Assembly (NCBI GenBank): GCA_949316235.1
Contig: OX438758.1
Location: forward strand, 15,223,731-15,287,730
Direction: 5' to 3'
DNA from: Oegoconia quadripuncta
Lineage: Eukaryota > Arthropoda > Insecta > Lepidoptera > Autostichidae
DNA: 64,000 nt
Shown: positions 63,660 through 64,000 of the stretch, piece after piece
How the letters are laid out: each line of letters starts with the position of its first letter
How positions within the stretch are numbered: the first letter of the stretch is position 1
Position numbers and translations under genes: made by a program
The notes under the pieces: generated by a model
The model's input: the letters and a program-made list of their open reading frames with translations, nothing else
Database searches by the model: none
Told to the model about the DNA's origin: nothing

Positions 63660-64000
63660 ATTATTATACCTCTGGTCACCCACAGATAAAGGTCGTGACA
63701 TTATATTTGTATGGAAGTAACAAAGAGTAACGAGAAATAGTTTTATCTAGAACCCATCAACAAGAGCGGTCTAGTTAGTAAGTATGTCGGTCAGTATTAT
63801 TTTCTTAGATTTGTTTTCTTACCCAAGTGTTATCTCGTAATTGCCTTTTCTCTAGACAACAGCTAACTTAATAATTTGTTTGTTTATTCTATTAACAAAG
63901 TCTGAGTTTAATCCAATATCGATACAGGAAAGTAGGTATGGCCCACAGCGTCTGTTGAAATCGGTGGACACTTAAATTATATTAGGAAGGTTTTCAAGTT
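63660..64000. other. No gene recognised
   Basis: AT-rich end of the window. A short R5-like piece near 63683-63705. Confidence 0.4.

Overview
The window is from an insect nuclear genome, very probably a moth or butterfly. It is AT-rich and split-gene, and is dominated by small tRNA-derived SINEs, LINE remnants and short inverted-repeat elements of the kinds common in Lepidoptera. Its identifiable host genes are odorant-binding proteins (OBPs), small secreted peptides and one glycosyltransferase exon. There are no prokaryotic features, no CRISPR array and no convincing functional tRNA or rRNA gene.

Host genes are sparse. On the + strand at 4.36 kb is the last coding exon of a glycosyltransferase-49-like gene. 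On the - strand are three classic six-cysteine OBP genes: OBP-A (17.43-20.3 kb, three coding exons seen), OBP-B (34.59-39.23 kb, two coding exons seen, divided by a 4.2-kb transposon-filled intron) and OBP-C (42.12-42.58 kb, a close relative of B that lacks that intron). The first exon of each OBP was not identified. Two short secreted peptides, at 28.48 kb (+) and 48.51 kb (-), are related to each other. Both have a signal peptide, an acidic/Thr-rich linker, a dibasic pair, and a 23-24 residue tail containing C-x-IWCW followed by an amphipathic segment. I do not recognise this family; it is the best candidate for something undescribed.

Mobile elements fill most of the rest. Region 1-4.2 kb is a non-LTR retrotransposon on the - strand. 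Its ORF2 (endonuclease plus reverse transcriptase) is fully open to the window edge, while its ORF1 carries a frameshift in an A8 run. Further LINE pieces include R1-like (38 kb, with a 12-bp target duplication), CR1-like 3' ends, RTE-like 3' ends, and two larger RT fragments at 47.2-48.1 and 49.0-50.8 kb. Three tRNA-derived SINE groups (called A, B and C here) make up about 35 copies. Several inverted-repeat (MITE-like) families occur, some with clear TTA or TAA target duplications.

Nested insertions are frequent and give relative ages: a LINE inside an inverted-repeat element (48.9-51.2 kb), a CR1-like piece inside an RTE-like LINE (22.4-23.3 kb), a CR1-like tail inside a SINE (26.7-27.1 kb), and a repeat inside a SINE (34.1-34.5 kb). 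Other structures are a 24-bp minisatellite (6.4 kb), a recent 561-bp tandem duplication (30.8-31.9 kb) and a long pentanucleotide array (50.4-50.7 kb). All homology calls come from reading translated motifs, not from database searches. SINE and repeat borders are accurate to about 5-20 bases unless target duplications are quoted.
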